From Zancudomyces culisetae (taxonomy: Eukaryota; Kickxellomycota; Harpellomycetes; Harpellales; Legeriomycetaceae): 20,877 nucleotides of DNA. The DNA lies in assembly GCA_001969505.1 (NCBI GenBank), contig LSSK01001641.1, forward strand, positions 1-20,877. The letters run 5' to 3'. Shown piece by piece: positions 8,087 through 20,877 of this stretch; the first letter of the stretch is position 1; every line of letters begins with the position of its first letter. The notes below the pieces were generated by a model. That model was not told where the DNA came from and ran no database searches. It saw nothing but the letters and a program-made list of their open reading frames with translations. Position numbers and translations under genes: made by a program.

Positions 8087-10612
8087 ATGGTAAACTTTAC
8101 AATTGATCAGATTAGAGGGCTTATGGACAAGGTTACGAACATTCGTAACATGTCAGTTATTGCTCACGTAGATCACGGAAAGTCTACACTTACTGACTCA
8201 TTGGTATCGAAGGCAGGTATTATTTCCAGTGCCAAGGCTGGAGAAGCTAGATTCACAGATACACGTCAAGACGAACAGGACCGTTGTATTACAATCAAGT
8301 CAACAGCTATTTCAATGTACTTTGAGCTGGACCAAGAGTTCATGGACGACATCAAGCAAAAGAAGGAAGGAAATGGGTTTTTGATTAACTTGATTGATTC
8401 ACCAGGGCACGTTGATTTTTCATCAGAAGTAACAGCAGCTCTTAGAGTAACAGACGGAGCTTTGGTTGTAGTAGACTGTGTTTCCGGAGTATCAGTACAG
8501 ACTGAAACCGTACTTAGACAAGCACTTACAGAAAAGATTAAGCCAGTCGTAATTATCAACAAGATTGACAGAGCTTTGCTTGAATTGCAACAAGACAAGG
8601 AGTCACTCTACACTTCATTCTTGAGAACAGTTGAAAACGTCAACGTCATCATTGCCACATACTACGACAAGGGTATGGGAGACTTGCAAGTTTCACCTGA
8701 GAAGGGAACAGTTGCCTTCGGTTCAGGATTGCACGGATGGGCCTTTACATTGATGCAATTCGCCAACAGATACGCCAAGAAGTTTGGTGTAGACAAGGAG
8801 AAGATGATGGTGAAATTGTGGGGAGACAACTACTTCAACCCAAAGACCAAGAAGTGGTCAAGCAAGTCCACAGCTGCTGATGGAACACAACTTGAGCGTG
8901 CATTCAACATGTTTGTGTTGGAACCAATCTACAAGTTGTTCTCAAACATCATGGGACGCAAGAAGGCCGATGCACTTGCAATGTTGGAGAAATTGGATGT
9001 TGTTCTCAAGAGTGACGAGAAGGATTTGGAAGAGAAGGCATTGTTGAAGGTAGCCATGCGTAAGTTCTTGCCAGCTGCTGACGCTTTGTTGCAGATGATT
9101 TGTATTCACTTGCCATCACCACTCACTGCTCAAGGATACAGATATGACGCATTGTACGAAGGTCCACTTGATGACGAGTGCGCTGTAGGAATCAAGGAAT
9201 GTAACCCTAACGGTCCATTGATGTTGTACGTATCCAAGATGGTACCTACCTCTGATAAGGGAAGATTCTACGCTTTCGGTCGTGTGTTCTCAGGAACAGT
9301 CAGATCAGGACAAAAGGTTCGCATCCAAGGACCAAACTTTGTTCCAGGAAAGAAGGAAGACTTGTTCTTGAAGACTATCCAACGTACCATTCTTATGATG
9401 GGAAGATACATTGAACCAATTGAGGACTGTCCAGCAGGTAACATTATTGGTCTCGTCGGTATTGATCAGTTCTTGCTCAAGTCAGGAACAATCACAACCT
9501 CCGAAGTTGCCCACAACTTGAAGGTCATGAAGTTCTCAGTCTCACCAGTCGTGCAAATTGCCGTCCAGGTCAAGAACGCCAACGATCTTCCAAAATTGGT
9601 AGAAGGATTGAAGCGTCTGTCCAAGTCCGATCCATGTGTGCAATGCTTCACCAACGAATCCGGAGAACACATTGTTGCTGGTGCCGGTGAGTTGCATTTG
9701 GAAATCTGTTTGAAGGATCTTGAGGAGGATCACGCTCAAGTCCCAATCAAGACAGGAGACCCAGTAGTCGCCTACCGTGAAACCGTCCAAAGTGAATCAA
9801 GCGTTGTGTGCTTGTCCAAGTCACCAAACAAGCACAACCGTATCTTCATGAAGGCTCTTCCTCTTGACGAAGAGTTGACCGACGAGATTGAAGATGGAAA
9901 GATCAACCCACGTGATGACGTTAAGGTCAGAGCCCGTGAGCTCGCCGAGAAGTACGGCTGGGATGTCACTGATGCCAGAAAGATCTGGTGCTTTGGTCCA
10001 GAAACCACTGGTCCAAATCTTTTGGTTGATGTCACCAAGGGAGTCCAATACCTTAATGAAATCAAGGATTCTTGTGTTGCCGCCTTCCAATGGGCCACCA
10101 AAGAAGGTCCAGTTGCCGAAGAAGTTGTCCGTGGTGTCCGCTTCAACATTCTTGATGTCACTCTCCACGCTGATGCTATCCATCGTGGTGGTGGTCAAAT
10201 CATCCCAACTTGCCGTCGTGTAGTCTACGCCTCAATGTTGACTGCCAACCCAGGTCTGCAAGAACCAGTGTACCTTGTTGAAATCCAATGTCCTGAAAAC
10301 GCCATGGGTGGTATCTATGGTGTTCTTAATCGTCGTCGTGGTCACGTCTTCTCTGAAGAACAACGCCCTGGAACTCCAATGTACAACATCAAGGCCTACA
10401 TGCCTGTCAACGAATCCTTCGGTTTCACTGCTGACTTGAGATCAAACACTGGTGGTCAAGCTTTCCCACAGTGTGTATTTGACCATTGGCAATTGATGAA
10501 CGGTACTCCACTGCAACCAGGCAAGATCTTGGATATTGTCACTGGTATCCGTAAGAGAAAGGGTCTCGCTGAAGAAATCCCACCTCTTGATCGTTACCTC
10601 GACAAGTTGTGA
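8087..10612 (+). CDS. EFT1: Translation elongation factor 2 (eEF2)
   Basis: This GTPase moves peptidyl-tRNA from the A to the P site of the cytosolic ribosome. The 841 residues match the usual fungal length. Visible elements are the P-loop AHVDHGKST (26-34), the switch I region [16 protein letters not shown] (58-73), DSPGH (104-108) and NKID (158-161). Domain IV contains [11 protein letters not shown], in which His699 is the diphthamide site, and the protein ends in the conserved LDRYLDKL. The frame is uninterrupted and needs no intron in the coding part. The start context is AAG-ATG-G. A TATA box lies upstream, and AATAAA at 10665-10670 lies 53 bases past the stop. Codon choice drifts strongly along the gene, from GGA and ACA early to GGT and ACT/ACC late. 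The symbol follows yeast, which has two identical copies (EFT1, EFT2); whether a second copy exists here is unknown. Confidence 0.98.
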   Translation: MVNFTIDQIRGLMDKVTNIRNMSVIAHVDHGKSTLTDSLVSKAGIISSAKAGEARFTDTRQDEQDRCITIKSTAISMYFELDQEFMDDIKQKKEGNGFLINLIDSPGHVDFSSEVTAALRVTDGALVVVDCVSGVSVQTETVLRQALTEKIKPVVIINKIDRALLELQQDKESLYTSFLRTVENVNVIIATYYDKGMGDLQVSPEKGTVAFGSGLHGWAFTLMQFANRYAKKFGVDKEKMMVKLWGDNYFNPKTKKWSSKSTAADGTQLERAFNMFVLEPIYKLFSNIMGRKKADALAMLEKLDVVLKSDEKDLEEKALLKVAMRKFLPAADALLQMICIHLPSPLTAQGYRYDALYEGPLDDECAVGIKECNPNGPLMLYVSKMVPTSDKGRFYAFGRVFSGTVRSGQKVRIQGPNFVPGKKEDLFLKTIQRTILMMGRYIEPIEDCPAGNIIGLVGIDQFLLKSGTITTSEVAHNLKVMKFSVSPVVQIAVQVKNANDLPKLVEGLKRLSKSDPCVQCFTNESGEHIVAGAGELHLEICLKDLEEDHAQVPIKTGDPVVAYRETVQSESSVVCLSKSPNKHNRIFMKALPLDEELTDEIEDGKINPRDDVKVRARELAEKYGWDVTDARKIWCFGPETTGPNLLVDVTKGVQYLNEIKDSCVAAFQWATKEGPVAEEVVRGVRFNILDVTLHADAIHRGGGQIIPTCRRVVYASMLTANPGLQEPVYLVEIQCPENAMGGIYGVLNRRRGHVFSEEQRPGTPMYNIKAYMPVNESFGFTADLRSNTGGQAFPQCVFDHWQLMNGTPLQPGKILDIVTGIRKRKGLAEEIPPLDRYLDKL

Positions 10613-10730
10613 TCGCTTTTTGTTTTCTTTCAAGTATTTATTGTTTATTTCCTCATTTGAAAATAATAAATTTATTTATCCTAATTTAAAATTAAAAGTT
10701 CAAAAATCAAACTGTCGCTACATCTACTTG
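10613..10730. terminator. Shared convergent 3' region with palindromic poly(A) signal AATAAATTTATT
   Basis: Only 118 bases separate the stop codons of EF2 (plus) and ADE5,7 (minus). AATAAATTTATT at 10665-10676 is a perfect palindrome that presents AATAAA to both strands, about 53 bases past one stop and 54 past the other. A second minus-strand AATAAA is at 10637-10642. Poly(A) use is inferred from sequence. Confidence 0.6.
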
Positions 10731-14968
<4,238 letters not shown>

Positions 14969-16117
14969 CTAATAGAACTCTTTGATATCAACTTGGTTCG
15001 ATGGGATTTTAAGTACCAACTCTGATACAATCTGCCCAGTAATCGGCCCATTCAGAATCCCCCAGCAACCGTGACCAGCGGCCATGTATACATCAGGTAC
15101 ACCCGCAATTTCGCCAATTATCGGCACTCCACGATTTCTAATCGGTAAGTAGCAAGCTCTCTTGACAACCAATTCCTTTTCCATCGATTTTGTAAATCTG
15201 GAAAAAACTTGCTCAAGTTTTCGGTAAGATTCAGGCTCCCCAAGCTCTTTTTCTTCAGGTGATATTGAAATCACCTCACCACTACCCATGGACTCACCAC
15301 TCACATAAATAGTGCCATCTGGCCTCGGATATACTTCAATATCGCTCTCAATGAAATTTTTTCCATCTCGCACTGAAAGAAACAAACACTCTCCAGGCAC
15401 ATGGTCTTTGGTTTTAAACACTAGGCTGTGTGCTCTGAGTCCGTACACGTCAAAATATCCACTAGGAACATCCGCAAATAGTGCATAACGGCGAGCATGA
15501 TGTGTCCACGGGCCCAAGCACAGAACAATGTTATCAGCTTGTAAGACGGCTTCTGACTCTAATCTAACAACATACCTACTTTTATTCTCAATTTCCAGAT
15601 TTCCCTCTATATTCTCGTCTGCCTTCTTAATATCAATAACCTTTCCTACCACCATTTCACATCCGTTCTCTTTGGCACTTTTCCAGAGTAGTTCACAAAG
15701 TTTCTTTGGGTGTACTTGAGCAGAATCGCTTTTATCCCCAAGTATATTTGCACTTTGAATATTTTCAAGCCAGGTAATTTCCTTCTTGTTGTGGGATTTA
15801 CCTAAACTACCTACAACATCTAAAACCTTAACTCTCCGGTATCCATATTCAGCCTCACCATTAAGCTTTTTCGCTAAACTCTCATGCAAATCAAATCCTT
15901 TCTCGGATAGCTCCTCAATTGTTGTTCCTCTGGAGAAATTCCTCGATAAAAACCCCGCAGCATTCCCCGAAGCGCAGGGCGCTATCCCTACTTGGTCAAC
16001 TAAAGTAATTCTGTAGTTTTTTTCTAGCGCTGCTTCTTTTATTTTACAAGTAAGAAAATATGCTGTTGACACACCAACTATTCCCGCGCCAAGTATTACT
16101 ATAGTTTTTTGTTCCAT
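14969..16117 (-). CDS. FAD-dependent oxidoreductase, DAO superfamily, TDA3-like
   Basis: The protein has 382 residues. It starts with a Rossmann FAD-binding motif (TIVILGAGIVGVSTAYFL, with glycines 10, 12 and 15), and the second strand ends in ITLVDQ, whose acidic residue 41 would bind the ribose. ASGNAAGFLSRN (about 49-60) and EYGYRRVKVLD (about 90-100) are typical of the yeast Tda3 / fission yeast SPAC1F5.03c group within the D-amino-acid-oxidase fold. The end, MAAGHGCWGILNGPITGQIV, is the usual C-terminal FAD motif. In yeast, Tda3 has been linked to endosome-to-Golgi traffic, but its substrate is unknown, so I give no symbol. No signal peptide or membrane segment and no intron are seen. 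The start is the first ATG of the frame. It lies 668 bases downstream of the ZTA1-like gene, in the same direction. Confidence 0.87.
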   Translation of the reverse strand: MEQKTIVILGAGIVGVSTAYFLTCKIKEAALEKNYRITLVDQVGIAPCASGNAAGFLSRNFSRGTTIEELSEKGFDLHESLAKKLNGEAEYGYRRVKVLDVVGSLGKSHNKKEITWLENIQSANILGDKSDSAQVHPKKLCELLWKSAKENGCEMVVGKVIDIKKADENIEGNLEIENKSRYVVRLESEAVLQADNIVLCLGPWTHHARRYALFADVPSGYFDVYGLRAHSLVFKTKDHVPGECLFLSVRDGKNFIESDIEVYPRPDGTIYVSGESMGSGEVISISPEEKELGEPESYRKLEQVFSRFTKSMEKELVVKRACYLPIRNRGVPIIGEIAGVPDVYMAAGHGCWGILNGPITGQIVSELVLKIPSNQVDIKEFY

Positions 16118-16785
16118 TTTCTTTGAGATTATATTTGAGCTATATATGTTTAATAATTTAAATATTATTTTCTATAAAAATAAATATACTTTGAGATTTA
16201 TCTGTACCCTCTAAATAAAAAAGGTTAAAGAATAACAGGTTAATTTGTAATACGAGATTATCTATTATAGCTAAGTAGGTTCTGGCCTTCAACCTTAAAG
16301 AATAGTTACGGTGAAATAGAAAAAAAGCGGCTTTGAAAAAAAGAACTTATTATTATTGAAAAGAATAAATACATTAATGCAAACTATTGACCAGTTAATG
16401 CTCTTTTATCCGACTTTTTCGAGTATGCTTTTATTGTTTGCTAATTTTAACTGTTATTCAAATCACAACTACTGAAATTTTAACAGCATAATTTATCAAT
16501 TGGCTAGTGTGGGATTTTTTTTTGTAAAGGAGCTATTTTCTAGAATATACAATGTCTGGGGAATGTAAGAAACCTCTAAACTCATTCCAATTTGACAATA
16601 GTAATCTAAAATACCATTCAACAAAATACCACTTATTGCCAATACCAGTTTTATTGAAATTGTGGATTTATTATGAGATATTTTGTTTATTTATTGTAGT
16701 GAAAATCAGAATAAAAGGTTAAAGAAATAAATACCATAACGTGTACAGCACTTGCTCAAAAATTATATTCACTCATATCCATCTC
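16118..16785. other. Intergenic region between the ZTA1-like and TDA3-like genes
   Basis: The region is AT-rich with no open frame worth reporting. TATATA at about 16141-16147 sits only some 25 bases before the TDA3-like start. Overlapping minus-strand AATAAA signals (TTTATTTATT at 16686-16695) lie about 90-100 bases past the ZTA1-like stop. Confidence 0.5.
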
Positions 16786-17751
16786 TTAAATCTTGAGCAG
16801 TATTTTTCCAGTAGTTTTTCCAGCTTCAATGTAATGATGAGCATCAGCAGCGTTTTGAAGGTCAAATACCTTGCACACATTAATGTTCAAGTGGCCTTCG
16901 TTAATTAATTTCATCAATGTTGATGATGCCTCTGCGAACTCTTCATGGGTGTGGATATAGTCATTCAGCATTGGCCTCAAAAGGACGATATTTCCTTTGC
17001 TCAAAATATTAATTTCGATTGGCGGCACTTTTCCAGATGCGTTTCCAAATGAAACCAAAGTTCCACATCGTCTGAGTGAATCGAATGATGCCTGGAATGT
17101 GGACTTACCCACACCGTCAAATACTGCGTTCACCATCTGGCCGTTGGTAATCTCTCTAACTCTAGTTGGGACATCTTCTCTAGTGTAGTAAATGATATGG
17201 TCAGCACCTGCATCGGTTGCTATTTTGGCCTTCTCCTCACTAGATGTAGTACCAATCACTGTAGCCCCAAAGTATTTACACAATTGAACCATCAGTTGGC
17301 CAGTACCACCCGCTGCTGCATGAATCAGAATAATATCACCCTTTTTGACTGCGTAGGCTCTTCTGACAAACGTAAGTGCTGTAAGACCTTGCAGCATACA
17401 TGCGGCGGCAGCATCGGAGGGTGTGGACTGTGGAAGCAATACAGCTCTCTCGGGATTAATTAGCGAATATTCAGCGTAGCTGTTGTTCACTGTCAAATAG
17501 GCAACTCTATCACCAACATTAAAGCCTGTTACATCAGCACCAACTTCTTCTATAACACCTGAACCTTCACGACCTAGCAATGTCGGCATGGGTACAGGAT
17601 AAAGACCGCTTCTGATGTAAGTGTCTATAAAGTTAACGCCTGAAAATTCATTTTTGACAAGCAAGCTATTGCTTTTAATCGTGGGTTTCGGCACATCAAC
17701 ATATTGCATTTTTGATGCATCTCCTGGAATTGCTACTTGAATTGCCTTCAT
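16786..17751 (-). CDS. ZTA1: NADPH:quinone oxidoreductase, zeta-crystallin-like (Zta1 type)
   Basis: The protein has 321 residues, the usual length for this medium-chain reductase family, and lacks the zinc ligands of alcohol dehydrogenases. It reduces quinones with NADPH in the cytosol or nucleus. The catalytic N-terminal domain shows GVNFIDTYIRSGLYPVPMP (about 38-56), then LLGREGSGVIEEVG. The nucleotide-binding domain has IHAAAGGTGQLMVQLCKYFG (about 143-162), with the AAAGGTG phosphate loop in place of GxGxxG, followed by VIGTTSSEEKAKIA, whose serine and lysine suit NADPH preference. It ends EAGKTTGKILLKI. The start ATG is the first in frame and the homology begins directly at it. No intron is present. 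Family assignment is firm; the symbol is by similarity to yeast Zta1. Confidence 0.92.
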   Translation of the reverse strand: MKAIQVAIPGDASKMQYVDVPKPTIKSNSLLVKNEFSGVNFIDTYIRSGLYPVPMPTLLGREGSGVIEEVGADVTGFNVGDRVAYLTVNNSYAEYSLINPERAVLLPQSTPSDAAAACMLQGLTALTFVRRAYAVKKGDIILIHAAAGGTGQLMVQLCKYFGATVIGTTSSEEKAKIATDAGADHIIYYTREDVPTRVREITNGQMVNAVFDGVGKSTFQASFDSLRRCGTLVSFGNASGKVPPIEINILSKGNIVLLRPMLNDYIHTHEEFAEASSTLMKLINEGHLNINVCKVFDLQNAADAHHYIEAGKTTGKILLKI

Positions 17752-20047
17752 TTTTCGTGATTCCGCTGTTTTTAACTAAATAATATGATTTAAACTTAAA
17801 TTACTATTTTTTCTTTAAATCAGTTTTAATTTAAAAAGCCGAGAAGAAAAATATATAATATTAGTTTTTAGCTATAAAATCTTGCTTTTAAATGATTTTC
17901 GATGAACTAAAGTATTAATAATTATCACATACTAAAAAATTGGGGTGCTGCTATTTCCTATCTTTTTTTTGTTTCAACTATCAAAAAGAATTATTCTAGG
18001 TATGGTAACACTAGTTTGAGATTGAAATGAATTTATGAAAATACGGGGAGATTTCTACAATACTTGTAATGAATTATACATTTAATCCAATTATATCAAA
18101 CTAATTATATTTAAAACCTAAAATACTAAAAAAACACCAAAATTATGGCAAAATTTTTGAGTAGTAAATTAGAAAATAAGTTGGACCGTGTGAAAGGGTT
18201 AAAGATCTTAAAAACCTTTCCAATTGCTGAATCTAACTAAGATTTGAAGAAATTATAATTGTAAAAAAATAATCAGACCAATAAATTATAAAATAATTCT
18301 GAACATGATTACAAATAATAACAAAAGAATGAATAGTATTAATTCAGAGTTTTAAAGGATAGGTTCAAAGTTAAAGACCTCATTATTCACATCAGTGTGA
18401 TTAAGACGTAACTGATATTAAAATAAATTGAATAAGAAAAACAACCAAGATTAAACCAAATAGAGATATAAGATCTAAAGTTAAGAACATAAATTCATAT
18501 AATACAACTTTAGAATTGTAAGTACCAAGCATACTCGTTACATATTAATGCAAGTGTACAAACTAAACTATTAAATACTATTAAATGTCACAAAATTAGT
18601 TTTGTAATATTGTTCCAAATTAAGATAAACAGTAAAGGATTGACCCATTTTCCTTATTAGTATGTGTTATATATACCTAAACATTTTTCATTTAAAACCG
18701 TTTGACAAGGTTATAATGTAATTATATAATCAACTACACCCTTATCCACATGATACTTTTTCCTGTTAAGTACTGTTTGTCACGACCTTTTTGGCTATTA
18801 AAAAAATTTATATAAAAATTTTACATCATATTTAATAATAAACCATATACCAAGTACAAAATTTAAAAATATACTAAAATTAGGCAAAGTGTGAAATCAC
18901 TAAAAGGTGAATTCCATTATAATTTGCCGAGGTTGAACTTTGCATACTTTACAATGTTTACTTCAATTTTAAATAAAGACTGATCTAATTAACAGTAGAA
19001 CTAAAAGTTTGGAATAATTGTAGGTTGATTTTCAATATAATATATTTTCAAGTGGTAACATAGTATGGTAAGTACGTAATATCAATTTATACTAGCACGG
19101 ATAAATGAACTAGCTCTGTTAACTATTTGTATTATTTTAAAAGTTATTTTTCAATGATAATAGTTAATACAAAATACAATATCTAATGATTAACTGTTAG
19201 AAAATGGTTCATTTCCCATACACTATATTTTTATCTAATACTCTGGTATCAATCATTCAGGCCAATATCTAACTCTTTTAATAAACAAACAAAACAAACA
19301 AAAAAATAACACGCAAAAAATAAGGAAAACATTATTATAAAACACAATAACAGATAATAAGTATATAAACTAATACGTAAGTAAACTAATAAACATGCTT
19401 AAACATTAAAGTTCGAAAAAAAAAGACAAACTTATACAACGAGGGAACGTCACAATAATATCTACATATTCAAAACCTTACAAAATTACATACATTACAT
19501 AGTGCTTTAACAAATAAATTAAAATTAAATACTAGTAGAGCACAAAATTCTTATTATTAAAAAATATCATTATACAAAAAAAATGTAATCGCAATATTTA
19601 ATATCAGTACTTGTAACATTTACAATATTTTTGCTAGCGAGCCACAAGCAATTAATGGATTGTTGCGGCTACCAATGTGCTTGTATCGGGATAAAGTATA
19701 AAAATATTTATAGTTATTTAGCTTGAGTATCCAATCGATATGCGGATAAAAAGAAAGAAAGAAGAAAAAAAGCATTAGCATTTCTTTACCAAATGTATAG
19801 ATTTATACATAATTTTACTAAATGTTGATACAAATAATAACAAGTTATTAGTAGATTAAAGTTGTGTTAATTATATTATAATACTAATTTACTAAATTTT
19901 GTAATATATTGTAGATGTTATTATTAATCTGATATAATTTTAAGCTATTGTGGTGGCAATTTTGGTACAGCAGTGATTATGTCAGTTAAACTCAGGTCGC
20001 GGATCACTTCAATAGTTCTGATCGCCGTAATTCGAATGTTTATTATA

Positions 20048-20075
20048 TTTTATTATTGTTTTAGTAATAATAAAA
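20048..20075. repeat. AT-only inverted repeat, 10-bp arms and 8-base loop
   Basis: TTTTATTATT (20048-20057) and AATAATAAAA (20066-20075) are exact reverse complements around GTTTTAGT. In DNA of this composition it may be chance. Confidence 0.5.
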
Positions 20076-20500
20076 CGCTATTTAAACTATATTGTATTAA
20101 GTATTAACCGTAATTAATATATATATAAACGTATATGTAAAATATTTTCTGTTAAGAAAAGGATAATGGTGTCTTTTATTCGTTGTCCACGCTTGTTATT
20201 CACTGATCGTGCTGACATTCAAACTAGATTAGTTTAGTTAAAATATTAATGATCACGCTATGTATTCATTGGTGATTATCTTCGCTAAAGAATTGCAATT
20301 GATTCGCTAGCAAAAAGTAGTTGTTATACTAAAATTTCAAACCAGCAGAATAAAATCGAAAATGATAAGAATAAGACAAAGCTATAAAAACAAATGCCAT
20401 TAATTACATTGAACCTTTTGAAATATCTGTCAAATAGACAAGAAATACTGTGTAAATTACAGTAAAAATGTATCCATGACAAAAAATACAATAAAAACCA

Positions 20501-20512
20501 AACGTAAAAGTA
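20501..20512 (-). terminator. Pol III terminator of the tRNA gene
   Basis: On the minus strand, the bases just past the tRNA 3' end read TACTTTTACG, a T4 run, with a T5 run (GGTTTTTATT) about 10 bases further on. T runs of four or more end RNA polymerase III transcripts. Confidence 0.6.
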
Positions 20513-20585
20513 TGATCCAGCCAGGACTCGAACCTGGAATCTCTTGATTCGTAGTCAAGCGCCTTATCCATTGGGCCACAGAACC
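20513..20585 (-). tRNA. tRNA-Arg (anticodon ACG)
   Basis: The 73-base gene, read on the minus strand, starts GGTTCTGTGGCCCAATGGAT. The anticodon stem is CTTGA/TCAAG around the loop CTACGAA, so the anticodon is ACG, expected to be edited to ICG and to read CGU, CGC and CGA. The T arm CCAGG-TTCGAGT-CCTGG pairs fully. The A box (TGGCCCAATGG) and B box (GGTTCGAGTCC) promoters are intact. There is no intron, and CCA is not encoded. The acceptor stem has one U6-U67 mismatch and two G-U pairs (2-71, 4-69). The body closely resembles yeast tRNA-Arg(ACG). Confidence 0.93.
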
Positions 20586-20877
20586 TTAATTTTTGTCGTG
20601 AATTTTAATCACCGCAATTTATAATTTTTTCCCACTGGGTTTTTAATAAATTGCTAAGATGGTTAGATTAAATTCACGTTACATTCCCGTAAATCCGCAT
20701 GACAAAGCATTTCAGATGGATCGACAGTTGAGAAAATCATCCCCAACACGTTTATAAATTTTAATGACTGGATTTACAATTTTAGCTTATGTTTCATTTA
20801 CTTGTTTCAGATTATTATTATTTCACATGTTATCATAAAATTTATATGATTAAAGTATTTTATTAGGATTATAATTT

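Larger units (their letters stand above)
17752..20512. other. AT-rich region of about 2.8 kb without a credible coding sequence
   Basis: Stops are dense in every frame and no open frame of about 60 codons occurs, which differs from the other gaps. The left end should hold the ZTA1-like promoter. Three short patches are richer in G and C than their surroundings (about 19632-19690, 19974-20035 and 20160-20225). The first contains complementary arms ACAAGCA (19644-19650) and TGCTTGT (19678-19684). A 10-base-pair hairpin (20048-20057 with 20066-20075) is made only of A and T. I see no transposase remnant or terminal repeats. Confidence 0.55.

Noticed and set aside
9772-10223. Frames of 111-129 codons on both strands inside EF2
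   Set aside because: They are shadows of the conserved EF2 coding sequence, favoured by its lower stop density.
17752-20512. Transposon or retroelement relic in the long AT-rich stretch
   Set aside because: I found no coding remnant, terminal inverted repeats, long terminal repeats or target duplications by eye.

Overview
The window is nuclear DNA of an AT-rich fungus. The evidence is the fused GARS-AIRS purine enzyme (Ade5,7 type, without the third GART domain found in animals), a DUF4246-family gene (a largely fungal family), a TDA3-like FAD oxidoreductase, a eukaryotic elongation factor 2 with the diphthamide histidine at residue 699, a nuclear-type tRNA-Arg(ACG), and spliceosomal introns of about 120 bases, one with a perfect TACTAAC branch site. 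Three introns in ADE5,7, low-complexity inserts in conserved enzymes and long AT-rich intergenic stretches argue against a compact budding-yeast genome. An early-diverging filamentous lineage (Mucoromycota or Zoopagomycota) is my guess, at low confidence. || Layout. Positions 1-1100 hold the 5' two-thirds or so of a DUF4246 gene on the minus strand, cut by the window edge. Positions 2142-4304 (minus) encode a 720-residue single-pass membrane protein with a very acidic spacer and a beta-rich C-terminal domain; its function is unknown. A gene-poor stretch of 3.8 kb follows. It contains an alternating purine-pyrimidine tract, a promoter-like patch and a doubtful small spliced gene, and leads into the EF2 gene (8087-10612, plus). 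EF2 converges on the spliced ADE5,7 gene (13896-10731, minus, four exons). The 118 bases between the two stop codons contain a palindromic AATAAATTTATT that gives each strand a poly(A) signal. Next come a TDA3-like oxidoreductase (16117-14969, minus) and a ZTA1-like NADPH:quinone reductase (17751-16786, minus). About 2.8 kb of very AT-rich DNA with no credible coding sequence follows, then tRNA-Arg(ACG) at 20585-20513 (minus). || The genes are ordinary dispersed housekeeping and accessory genes: translation (EF2, tRNA), de novo purine synthesis (ADE5,7), redox enzymes (TDA3-like, ZTA1-like) and two poorly understood proteins. They do not form an obvious pathway cluster. I see no transposon, CRISPR array, viral gene or defence system. 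The points most worth a second look are the codon-usage drift along EF2, the shared poly(A) palindrome, the acidic membrane protein and the possible small spliced gene at 5884-6477.
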